Below, piece by piece: positions 1 through 5,635 of a stretch of DNA of 5,863 nucleotides (positions within the stretch are counted from its first letter, which is position 1; the number at the start of each line of letters is the position of its first letter). Source of the stretch: Deltaproteobacteria bacterium. GTDB taxonomy: Bacteria; SAR324; JACQKK01. Both the position numbers and the translations under genes were made by a program. A model generated the notes under the pieces. That model was not told the DNA's origin. It ran no database searches and saw nothing but the letters and a program-made list of their open reading frames with translations. The stretch lies in contig JAOUFO010000121.1 in assembly GCA_029858165.1 (NCBI GenBank), positions 1 to 5,863 of the forward strand, given 5' to 3'.

Positions 1-229
1 TCATGCACTGGGTGGCATTTAACAGATTGTTCAGCAGATCATGGGTCATGGGCCGCTGAGGGGTTATTTTTTCCATTTTCATGGCGATGGCGTGGGCCTC
101 AAACAACCCGATCCAGATGGGCAGCAACCACCCGGTCCGTTCATCCCTCAAAATCACAATGGGGGTGTTGGTATCCGGGTCCAGCAACAGCCGGTGGACC
201 TTCATTTCGGTAAACCCTGTCAGGTCCAT
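1..229 (-). CDS. DUF151 / bifunctional nuclease family protein, partial (C-terminus beyond left edge)
   Basis: The first 76 residues of a DUF151 (bifunctional nuclease, BFN) domain protein are visible. The family is named for plant BFN proteins with DNase and RNase activity; the cellular role in most bacteria is not settled. Seen in the sequence: an N-terminal strand with EMKVHRLLLDP (residues 8-18), NTPIVILRDE (21-30), the family hallmark LPIWIG (36-41) followed by FEAHAIAM (43-50), and RPMTHDLL (59-66). These are the conserved blocks of the family in the expected order. Full members are usually about 135-165 residues, so roughly half is missing. The ATG at 229 is chosen because a near-perfect Shine-Dalgarno precedes it and because it overlaps the end of miaB by 10 nt (ATGGACCTGA contains both start and stop), which implies one leftward transcript and translational coupling. 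A link to miaB function is not evident beyond co-transcription. Confidence 0.9.
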   Translation of the reverse strand, partial: MDLTGFTEMKVHRLLLDPDTNTPIVILRDERTGWLLPIWIGLFEAHAIAMKMEKITPQRPMTHDLLNNLLNATQCM

Positions 230-1638
230 GGCTTCACCTCCTTTCCGATCAGCGAATATTGTCGGACACCGGTCACCTCCGCCCGCAACAGAGCGCCCGC
301 CGGGGCAGAACAATTGACCACGGTCATGGATTTGTTGCCCCTGGTTCGGCCCAGCCTGTCTTCCGGGTTTTTTGGATGGGGGCCTTCCACCAGAATTTCC
401 TGAACGGATCCCACCATTCCCTGGTGAATCTGGGCCAGGATTTCCAGGTGCAGGGCCAGCAAACCATCCAGCCGTTCCCCTTTTTGCCCGTGGGTGACCG
501 TTTCTTCCAGTTTGGCCGCCGGGGTAAAAGGCCGGGGGGAATACTTAAAGGCGAACAGGTGATCAAACCGTACCCGGCGCATCACATCCAGGGTTGCCGC
601 ATAATCCTCCGGTTCCTCGCCGGGAAACCCCACGATAATATCGGTGGAAAGCTGGACCCCCGGCACCGTTTCCCGCAGCATGGCCACTTTTTCCAGATAT
701 TCGGCCATGGTATGCCGCCGCTGCATGGCCTTTAATATCCGGTCCGACCCGGATTGAAACGGCAGATGAACCTGCTCGCACAACTGGGGAATATCCCGGT
801 GGGCAATGGCCAGGGCAAGGTTAAAATCCTTTGGATGGGGAGACATATACCGCAACCTTTCCAGACCGGGGATTTCGGCCACCCCGTACACCAGGTCCAC
901 AAAGTTTTTTCCCCCCGCCCGGTAGGAATTTACATTCTGGCCCAGCAGCAAAATTTCTTTGGCCCCCCGGCTGACCAACGCCTCCACCTCCGCCACCACG
1001 GCTGATAAATCCCGGTTCACTTCCCGTCCCCGGGTATGGGGCACGATGCAAAATGAACAAAAATTGTCGCACCCTTTCATAATGGCCACCTGACCCTTGG
1101 GGCCGTCGGGCAAAGAGGCCAGGGCCTCCTGGGGCGGCACAAAATCCTTTTCTTTGGATTTTTTCCCCCAGCCGGTCCGGGCCACGCGGCGGCCCTGGCC
1201 TGCCTGCTCCAGCATTTCCGGCAGAGAAAACAAATTGTCCGTGCCAAACACCAGGTCCACATCCGGCGAGCGGCGCAGGATGTTTTTTCCCTCCTGCTGG
1301 GCCACACAGCCGGCCACTCCGATGATCATCCCCGGTTTTTCCCGTTTCAGTTCTCCCAGCCGTCCCAACATACTGAACACTTTGTTGGCAGGGTTTTCGC
1401 GGACCGAACAGGTGTTCAACAACACCACATCGGCCTCCTCCGCCGAAACAGCCGGAAGGTAGCTGGCACGGGCCAGCATATCCCGCATTTTCCCGCTGTC
1501 ATATTCGTTCATCTGGCAGCCAAAAGTGTGGATAAAGTATTTTTTGGGGGGCTGCCCGGTTTGGGGGTCCATACACAAAACCTGAAAAAAGCCGCTGGGC
1601 GGTCTGGGGTTGAGCAAACATTTCCTTTGGGGTTTCAT
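220..1638 (-). CDS. miaB: tRNA-2-methylthio-N6-dimethylallyladenosine synthase (MiaB)
   Basis: Radical-SAM methylthiotransferase that converts i6A37 to ms2i6A37 in tRNAs reading UNN codons, using SAM as both radical source and methyl donor and two 4Fe-4S clusters; cytoplasmic. Numbering is from the ATG at 1638 (472 residues). The N-terminal UPF0004 domain carries HTFGCQMNEYDS with C41, NTCSVRE with C77 and GVAGCVAQ with C111, the three ligands of the auxiliary cluster. The radical-SAM motif GCDNFCSFCIVPHTRGRE has C190, C194 and C197 and is the MiaB-type (not RimO or MtaB) version. YMSPHPKD, LPFQSGSD and STDIIVGFPGE follow. A TRAM domain occupies about 405-468. Family length is typically about 440-470. 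The 22-33 residues before the conserved KKYFIHTFGC are atypical; the ATG at 1572 (450 residues) is a real alternative start, and neither start has a strong Shine-Dalgarno. The gene is first in a leftward unit with the DUF151 gene and divergent from the methyltransferase gene. Confidence 0.97.
   Translation of the reverse strand: MKPQRKCLLNPRPPSGFFQVLCMDPQTGQPPKKYFIHTFGCQMNEYDSGKMRDMLARASYLPAVSAEEADVVLLNTCSVRENPANKVFSMLGRLGELKREKPGMIIGVAGCVAQQEGKNILRRSPDVDLVFGTDNLFSLPEMLEQAGQGRRVARTGWGKKSKEKDFVPPQEALASLPDGPKGQVAIMKGCDNFCSFCIVPHTRGREVNRDLSAVVAEVEALVSRGAKEILLLGQNVNSYRAGGKNFVDLVYGVAEIPGLERLRYMSPHPKDFNLALAIAHRDIPQLCEQVHLPFQSGSDRILKAMQRRHTMAEYLEKVAMLRETVPGVQLSTDIIVGFPGEEPEDYAATLDVMRRVRFDHLFAFKYSPRPFTPAAKLEETVTHGQKGERLDGLLALHLEILAQIHQGMVGSVQEILVEGPHPKNPEDRLGRTRGNKSMTVVNCSAPAGALLRAEVTGVRQYSLIGKEVKPWT
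234..243 (-). promoter_or_regulatory. Strong ribosome binding site of the DUF151 gene, inside the miaB 3' end
   Basis: Read on the minus strand this is AAGGAGGTGA, close to the full anti-SD complement, with GGAGGT six nucleotides before the ATG at 229. It lies within the last codons of miaB and fixes the start of the downstream gene. Its strength suggests the DUF151 gene can be translated independently of miaB termination. Confidence 0.8.
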
Positions 1639-1679
1639 AAAGGGTACTCTCTCAAGCAGACTGATTCAACTGTTGCCGG

Positions 1680-1700
1680 GCCGACCCCTTGGGGGTAGGC
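1680..1700. promoter_or_regulatory. Imperfect palindrome in the divergent miaB / methyltransferase intergenic region
   Basis: The arms GCC-g-ACCCC (1680-1688) and GGGGT-a-GGC (1692-1700) are complementary around the central TTG, with one G/A mismatch, giving eight pairs. It sits in the middle of the 90-nt region between divergent start codons, a usual place for an operator serving one or both genes. It is not followed by a T-run in either direction, so a terminator role is unlikely. Regulator unknown; the palindrome could also be chance in GC-rich DNA. Confidence 0.35.
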
Positions 1701-1728
1701 CTTTAAAACCACTTATCCACCTGCCTTG

Positions 1729-2541
1729 ATGACCCCCTCCCCCCCTTTTATGCTGGCCGATGGGGCCGTAGGCCGCCTGCTGCAAAACCGCATTGGCCCC
1801 AAAAAAATGCCGGTGGAAGCCTTAAACCTGTCCCGGCCGGAAGCTGTGAAGCAGGCGCACCTGGATTATCTGGCGGCGGGCTGCACCCTGCACCGCACCA
1901 ACACCCTGTGTGCCAACCGGCCTTCTCTGGCCCCCTATTTTTTGGAGGACCGCACCGAAGCCATGAACACCTCCGCCGTGGCGTTGATTCATCAGGCCGC
2001 CGGACCGGAAGCCACGGTGATGGCGTCCATCGGCCAAATCACCCCGCCGGGGGGGGCGGTTCCTTTGGCCGAGTTGGAAAAAGGGTACAGCGAACAGATG
2101 ATTTACCTGTCTGACGCCATGGCCGATTTTTTTCTGTTTACCCATTTCACTTTGCTGTCTGAGGCCCTGTTGGCGTTAAGACTGGCCAAATCGGCCAGCG
2201 ACGCGCCGGTGCTGGCCCAAATGACCTTTGACGCCCAGGGTTTTACCGCCGATGGGGTTGGCTGCCGGGAAGCGGCTGTCCAATTGGCCGGAGAGGGGGC
2301 GGATGGCCTGGGAATCAGCTGCCGCCCCGGAGGCAAAAACCTGATGCCGATTCTGGATCAGCTTTCCGCTCCGGGGCTGCCCCTGGGGGTGATGCTTTCC
2401 GGGGAAGGGTTGACCCCCGATGCGTTTGCCGATCTGGTGACTCCTCTTGCCGGAAGGGTGGCGATCCTGGGGGGATGCTGCGGCGCCACCCCGGACCATC
2501 TGGCTCGGGTGGCCCAAAAAGAAAGGCACCAGCCAGCCTGA
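1729..2541 (+). CDS. Stand-alone homocysteine S-methyltransferase-domain protein (short, atypical)
   Basis: A single homocysteine-binding (Hcy, S-methyltransferase) TIM-barrel domain of 270 residues, without the folate, cobalamin or activation domains of MetH and shorter than typical MmuM (about 310). Visible landmarks (numbering from ATG 1729): DGAVG at 11-15 (usual DGAMG/DGATG), LNLSRPEAV at 32-40 followed by H44, RTNT at 56-59, and the zinc-binding cysteines C198 (GISCRPGG, usual GVNC/GANC) and C250-C251 (GGCCGATP). All three Zn ligands are therefore present, so thiol activation of homocysteine or a related thiol is plausible. The usual ET motif after strand four is replaced by T138-H139 (in DFFLFTH). 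The methyl donor cannot be told from sequence; a corrinoid protein or S-methylmethionine are options. No clear Shine-Dalgarno precedes the start. A TTG at 1726 and the ATG at 1750 are alternative starts; the core begins only at residue 9-11. The last codons lie in a repeat element. Confidence 0.82.
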   Translation: MTPSPPFMLADGAVGRLLQNRIGPKKMPVEALNLSRPEAVKQAHLDYLAAGCTLHRTNTLCANRPSLAPYFLEDRTEAMNTSAVALIHQAAGPEATVMASIGQITPPGGAVPLAELEKGYSEQMIYLSDAMADFFLFTHFTLLSEALLALRLAKSASDAPVLAQMTFDAQGFTADGVGCREAAVQLAGEGADGLGISCRPGGKNLMPILDQLSAPGLPLGVMLSGEGLTPDAFADLVTPLAGRVAILGGCCGATPDHLARVAQKERHQPA

Positions 2542-2593
2542 GGCGTTTGGAGGCGACAGCCGACAAATGAACGCCGGTGCTGGTGCTGGACAG
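2515..2593 (+). repeat. Hairpin-forming repeat, copy 1 (overlaps the 3' end of the methyltransferase gene)
   Basis: First copy of an element of about 75-80 nt that recurs 312 nt downstream. Bases 2546-2584 match 2858-2896 at 37 of 39 positions, counted by eye. The outer stem is GCACCAGC (2526-2533) with GCTGGTGC (2579-2586), enclosing 45 nt. An inner mini-hairpin is GGC-GACA-GCC (2552-2561). The left arm is coding (the last residues and TGA stop at 2539-2541 of the upstream gene). Five further pairs that are perfect in copy 2 are only partly formed here (three of five). No T-run follows, so it is not a classic terminator. Confidence 0.75.
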
Positions 2594-2801
2594 AAATCCC
2601 CTCTCCCCGGTCGCTTATCGCGTCCTTCACATCCCCATCCAGGGAGGGGAGGGATGTGCTGGGTTGGTAGGATGGAGACAATCTGGCTTGTGTTGGATGG
2701 GCTATTCAATTTGTTGATTCAATTGAAAATGCAGGGCCTTGTTGCCCCCATCCCTGTGTGGGGAGGGGGGCGCCGGAAGGGCGGGGGGAGAGGGCTGTTT
2801 T
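2594..2801. other. Non-coding spacer with GC-rich hairpins and an AT-rich inverted repeat
   Basis: No credible gene is seen here: no family-like protein in any frame and no Shine-Dalgarno/start pair. Three local structures stand out. CACATCCC (2628-2635) pairs with GGGATGTG (2651-2658). TTCAATT (2705-2711) pairs with AATTGAA (2721-2727) around a 9-nt loop, in the only AT-rich patch. CCCCA...TGGGG occurs in 2745-2763. The C-run/G-run blocks near 2633-2653 and 2745-2771 resemble each other (both contain CCCCATCC followed by GGGGAGGG), suggesting a second, more degenerate repeated module between the hairpin repeats. Confidence 0.5.
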
Positions 2802-2823
2802 GCGGTGCTGGTTGCCGGACAGG
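2802..2823 (+). repeat. Half copy (right arm only) of the hairpin-forming repeat
   Basis: Bases 2802-2823 begin GCGGTGCTGGTTGCC and continue into a GGACAGG tail. They match the right arm and tail of copy 2 (2885-2908, GCCGGTGCTGGTTGCC then AGACAAGG). The left arm and loop are absent. Because copy 2 starts directly after it, the segment 2803-2908 reads as right arm, left arm, loop, right arm with a period of about 85 nt. Confidence 0.6.
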
Positions 2824-2825
2824 AC

Positions 2826-2908
2826 GCAAAAGAAGTGCAACCAGCCCGGCTAAGTGATTTGGAGCCGACAGGCGACAAATGAACGCCGGTGCTGGTTGCC
2901 AGACAAGG
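2826..2908 (+). repeat. Hairpin-forming repeat, copy 2 (upstream of prfB)
   Basis: Best-formed copy. GCAACCAGC (2837-2845) pairs with GCTGGTTGC (2891-2899). After one bulged T (2890), CCGGC (2846-2850) pairs with GCCGG (2885-2889), giving 14 pairs around a 34-nt loop. Within the loop, GCC-GACA-GGC (2864-2873) forms a small hairpin. Relative to copy 1 the mini-hairpin carries a compensatory swap (G2553/C2560 becomes C2865/G2872), and the outer stem has one extra A in the left arm matched by one extra T in the right arm. No transposase or clear target duplication is visible. Confidence 0.75.
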
Positions 2909-2917
2909 ACCCCAGGG

Positions 2918-2931
2918 TTTTTTCTTTTTTT
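2918..2931 (+). other. Near-uninterrupted T tract (T6-C-T7) upstream of the prfB promoter region
   Basis: The tract lies 18 nt after the end of the copy 2 stem and just before TATGAT. It could act with the repeat hairpin as a weak terminator for readthrough transcripts, but the gap is too long for a standard intrinsic terminator and no adequate stem abuts it (only CCC-A-GGG). Confidence 0.35.
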
Positions 2932-2935
2932 CCCC

Positions 2936-2941
2936 TATGAT
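2936..2941 (+). promoter_or_regulatory. Candidate -10 box of a prfB-rimO promoter
   Basis: TATGAT matches the sigma-70 -10 consensus at 5 of 6 positions; the overlapping TAAAAT at 2941-2946 also matches 5 of 6. Either would start transcription about 50-60 nt before the prfB ATG. No good -35 hexamer is found at 16-18 nt upstream, where the T tract lies, so the assignment rests on the -10 box and position only. Confidence 0.35.
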
Positions 2942-3007
2942 AAAATGTTTTGTTTATCCGTTCCCAAAGTTGACCGACCACCTGTTTCATTTTGATGAGA
3001 AAACCCG

Positions 3008-4109
3008 ATGGAAACCCTGAAAGAATCTTTGGACAGTCTCCGCGCCCGCCAATCCGCTCTTGAAAGGTATCTTTGACTTAGCGGAGAAAACCAGACTGAA
3101 GAACACCCTGGAGGAAAAATCCAGCCAGGAGGGATTTTGGACCCTGCCCCAGGAGGAGCGCACCACGGTATTGCGGGAGTTGCGGTATCTGGAATCCATT
3201 TTGGCCGAATGGGCATCCATCACCAAAAACCTGGATGAGTTTGAAACCGGGGTGGACATGATGGAGGAAGACCCGGAATCGGGCCTGACCAAAGAACTGG
3301 ACGCCTTGTACAACAAGGTGGAAGCCCATCTTACCTCTTTGGAAATGAAGAACCTGCTGGGAAGAGAACACGATGAGAAAAACGCCATCATCATGATTCA
3401 TTCCGGGGCGGGAGGGACCGAATCCGCCGACTGGGTTTCCATGCTGTACCGCATGTACAAGCGGTGGGCGGAGGACCACGACTTCAGCCTGACGGAAATG
3501 GACTTTCTGCCGGGAGAGGAAGCGGGAATCCGATCCGTCACCTTTGAGGTGACCGGAGAGTATGCCTACGGCTACCTGAAGGCAGAGGCGGGGGTTCACC
3601 GGCTGGTGCGCATATCCCCTTTTGATTCGGCCAAACGCCGCCACACTTCTTTCGCTTCGGTGTTTGTATACCCGGATATAGATGAGGATATTGACATAGA
3701 AATCAACGAGGCGGATTTGGAAATAGACACCTACCGGGCCCAGGGGGCCGGGGGGCAGCATATCAACACCACCGATTCCGCCGTGCGCATCCGCCATGTG
3801 CCCAGCGGCATTGTGGTCACCTGCCAAAACGAGCGGTCCCAGCATAAAAACCGCTCCACCGCCATGAAGCTTCTAAAGGCCAAGCTGTATGACAAGCGGC
3901 GACTGGAACTGGAAGCGGAAAAAGACAAAAAGAACGCCCTGAAACAACAAATCGCCTGGGGCAGCCAGATCCGCAGTTATGTGCTGCACCCTTACCAGTT
4001 GGTAAAGGACCACCGCACCGATGTGGAGGTGGGGAATTCCCAGGGGGTGCTGGATGGAAACCTGGATGAATTCATCCATCAGGCACTGGCCAAAAAGGTG
4101 TATGTTTGA
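3008..4109 (+). CDS. prfB: Peptide chain release factor 2 (RF2), expressed through a programmed +1 frameshift
   Basis: RF2 recognises UGA and UAA in the ribosomal A site and triggers peptidyl-tRNA hydrolysis. The coding sequence is split between two frames: 22 codons from ATG 3008 to CTT 3071-3073, then an in-frame TGA (3074-3076), then the +1 frame from GAC 3075 to the TGA at 4107-4109. The joined product is 366 residues, essentially the E. coli RF2 length of 365. Joined numbering: N-terminal helices 1-110 with the junction RYL-DLAEK (residues 20-27) corresponding to the usual RGYLD; the codon-recognition tripeptide SPF at 203-205, diagnostic of RF2 rather than RF1; and the catalytic GGQ at 248-250 in GAGGQHINTTDSAVRI. 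NERSQHKN and GSQIRSYVLHPY, conserved in RF2, follow. ATG 3008 is the first possible start after two in-frame stops (2993, 2996); only a weak GAG-type Shine-Dalgarno precedes it. A TTG at 3060 in the second frame would give a protein lacking the normal N-terminus and is not the start. Its last 8 nt overlap rimO. Confidence 0.97.
3062..3077 (+). promoter_or_regulatory. prfB: prfB programmed +1 ribosomal frameshift site
   Basis: The site reads GAA AGG TAT CTT TGA C. The slippery CTT followed by TGA C is the canonical RF2 frameshift signal, in which CTT-decoding tRNA-Leu slips to TTT and decoding resumes at GAC. The purine-rich GAAAGG three nucleotides before CTT occupies the place of the stimulatory Shine-Dalgarno-like AGGGGG of E. 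coli, but is a weaker anti-SD match. When RF2 is plentiful the TGA terminates synthesis; when RF2 is scarce the ribosome shifts, giving autoregulation. Confidence 0.95.
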
Positions 4110-5541
4110 TTCCCGGAACCCTTCTTTGAACCCAAAAACCTCCATTCCCAACCCTTCCCCCAAGGCCGAAACCCAATCCAGACGGGTGTATGTGGAAACC
4201 CTGGGGTGCGCCAAAAACCGGGTGGATTCCGAGATTTTGCTGGGCGCCCTGCCCGGTTACGGCTACCGGTGGACCACGGACCCGGCCCAGGCGGAGGTGA
4301 TTGTGGTAAACACCTGCGCCTTCATCACCGCCGCCACCACCGAATCCATCAACCGGATTTTGGACCTGGGGGATTACAAAACCAGCGGAGTGTGCCAAAA
4401 ACTGGTGTGCGCCGGGTGCATGAGCGAGCGGTACAAGGAATCCCTGCTGGAGGAAATCCCTGAGCTGGACGGCGTGTTTGGCTCCAGCGATTTCCAGTTG
4501 CTGCCTGCCCTGTTGGATGAACTCTACGCCGAAAGCCCGGCCCCCCGCCGGGTGGCCCGGATTTCCAACCGGCCCCATTACGACCATCTGGAATCCGCCG
4601 ACCGTGTGCAGACCACCCCCCGACCTTACGCTTACCTGAAGGTGGCCGAAGGCTGCTCCAACATGTGCTCTTTTTGCAACATTCCTTTTTTGCGGGGGAT
4701 GTTTTCCAGCCGTCCGGTGGAATCCATTGTGGCTGAAATGCGGAAGATGGTGGATGGGGGGGTGCGGGAAATCAATCTGGTGGCCCAGGATATATCCTCC
4801 TACGGGGTGGATTTCAAAAACGGAACCGACCTGGAAACCCTGCTGAAAGCCATCAACCGGCTGCCGGAACCCCCCGCGGCTGAGCGGTTTTGGGTACGGT
4901 TGTTTTATGCCTACCCCAACACGTTTTCAGATGGAATGGTGCGTGCCCTGGCGGACAGCCCCCATGTGGTGCCTTACCTGGATATGCCGTTTCAGCATAT
5001 TTCAGACAAAGTGCTGAAGGCCATGAACCGCCGCATCACCGAAAAACAAATCCGTGAAAAATTGGAAACCCTGAAAAAACACATCCCGGCCCTGGCGTTG
5101 CGCACCACCTTTATCACCGGGTTCCCCAATGAATCCCAGGAGGATTTTGCCCGGTTGTTGTCTTTTGTGGAGGAAGGGTGGTTTGATCATGTGGGGGTTT
5201 TTCCTTATTCTCATGAGGACAACATTGTCTCCGCCAGGCTGGGGGACCCGGTGCCCGCCAAAACAAAGGGTTCCCGTCGGGATCAACTGATGGCGGCCCA
5301 ACAAAACATATCCGCCGGGAAAAACCGGGAACGGGTGGGCCAAACCCTGGAGGTGCTGGTGGAGGGCCTCAGCCCGGAAACCGACCTGTTGTTGCAGGGG
5401 CGGGCGGCCTTTCAGGGGCCGGAGGTGGACGGCGTGGTGTATATCAATGAAGGGCAGGCTCGGGCCGGAGAATTCCACCGGGTTACAATCACCGAAGCCC
5501 ACCCCTATGATCTGATCGGCGCCATTGCGGACCAGAAATAG
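4102..5541 (+). CDS. rimO: Ribosomal protein S12 (aspartyl) methylthiotransferase RimO
   Basis: Radical-SAM enzyme that adds a methylthio group to the beta-carbon of a conserved aspartate of ribosomal protein S12, near the decoding centre. The product is 479 residues from ATG 4102. The first ~27 residues are a Pro/Ser/Asn-rich extension. The UPF0004 domain has VETLGCAKNRVDSE with C36, VVNTCAFI with C72 and CAGCMSERY with C106, the auxiliary-cluster ligands; LGCAKN and NTCAFI are the RimO-type forms. The radical-SAM motif EGCSNMCSFCNIPFLRG has C185, C189 and C192. Further RimO-like blocks are RLFYAYPNTFSD (267-278), PYLDMPFQHISD (291-302), RTTFITGFPNES (334-345) and GVFPYSHED (365-373). A TRAM domain spans about 411-475. 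It is paralogous to miaB in the same window. The start overlaps the prfB stop (ATGTTTGA, 4102-4109) with AAAAAGG just upstream at short spacing, pointing to translational coupling. The open frame extends upstream to 4021 inside prfB, but those codons are a prfB shadow. Confidence 0.95.
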   Translation: MFDSRNPSLNPKTSIPNPSPKAETQSRRVYVETLGCAKNRVDSEILLGALPGYGYRWTTDPAQAEVIVVNTCAFITAATTESINRILDLGDYKTSGVCQKLVCAGCMSERYKESLLEEIPELDGVFGSSDFQLLPALLDELYAESPAPRRVARISNRPHYDHLESADRVQTTPRPYAYLKVAEGCSNMCSFCNIPFLRGMFSSRPVESIVAEMRKMVDGGVREINLVAQDISSYGVDFKNGTDLETLLKAINRLPEPPAAERFWVRLFYAYPNTFSDGMVRALADSPHVVPYLDMPFQHISDKVLKAMNRRITEKQIREKLETLKKHIPALALRTTFITGFPNESQEDFARLLSFVEEGWFDHVGVFPYSHEDNIVSARLGDPVPAKTKGSRRDQLMAAQQNISAGKNRERVGQTLEVLVEGLSPETDLLLQGRAAFQGPEVDGVVYINEGQARAGEFHRVTITEAHPYDLIGAIADQK

Positions 5542-5574
5542 GGCCATCCCCCCGGCGAACGCCCTAAAAAAATG

Positions 5575-5586
5575 TGCCGACCGGCA
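5575..5586. promoter_or_regulatory. Short perfect-arm palindrome between rimO and yebC
   Basis: TGCCG-AC-CGGCA has five-base perfect arms around AC, in the 94-nt gap between rimO and yebC. It may be a regulator site for yebC, but a 10-base dyad is short and the base composition makes chance plausible. No terminator with a T-run is seen after rimO; the AGGGC/GCCCT pair (5540-5565) is followed by A residues, not T, on this strand. Confidence 0.2.
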
Positions 5587-5626
5587 GAAGTTATTGGGGC
5601 GTGAACCATTGGACCATTTTTGAAAT

Positions 5627-5632
5627 AAGGAG
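5627..5632 (+). promoter_or_regulatory. Ribosome binding site of yebC
   Basis: AAGGAG within TAAGGAG lies immediately before the start, with only CCT between it and ATG 5636. The spacing is shorter than usual but the match is strong, and it fixes the start that gives the conserved MSGHSKW N-terminus. Confidence 0.7.
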
Positions 5633-5635
5633 CCT

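Noticed and set aside
1641..1669. Sigma-70 promoter for miaB (TTGAAT, 17 nt, TACCCT on the minus strand)
   Set aside because: Spacing is ideal but the -10 box matches only three of six consensus bases, so it is not listed as a feature; kept only as an argument about the start site.
2176..2709. Minus-strand open frame of 177 codons over the methyltransferase 3' end and spacer, and a plus-strand open frame at 2447-2857
   Set aside because: Both are low-complexity Pro/Gly/Arg-rich readings of GC-rich DNA with no family resemblance and no ribosome binding site; the first is antisense to a recognisable gene.
2515..2908. CRISPR-like array from the repeated units
   Set aside because: Only two full copies and a half copy, about 75-85 nt each, with irregular spacing and internal hairpins; no short regular repeat-spacer pattern and no cas genes.
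3060..3074. TTG at 3060 as the prfB start
   Set aside because: It would drop the conserved N-terminal helix. The first 22 codons from ATG 3008 plus a textbook CTT TGA C shift site give a full-length RF2 of 366 residues.
3078..3845. Minus-strand open frame of 255 codons opposite prfB
   Set aside because: It is the antisense shadow of the conserved RF2 coding sequence; the protein has no recognisable motif. The same applies to antisense frames opposite miaB and rimO (for example 259-735 and 5002-5844).
4021..4101. Extended rimO start inside prfB at 4021
   Set aside because: The extra 27 codons are the out-of-frame reading of the conserved prfB C-terminus. ATG 4102 gives the usual RimO layout and the typical short overlap.
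5540..5571. Intrinsic terminator after rimO (AGGGC/GCCCT followed by a homopolymer)
   Set aside because: The run after the stem is A, not T, on the coding strand, and the loop is 16 nt; on the other strand the T-run precedes the stem. It does not fit a terminator in either direction.
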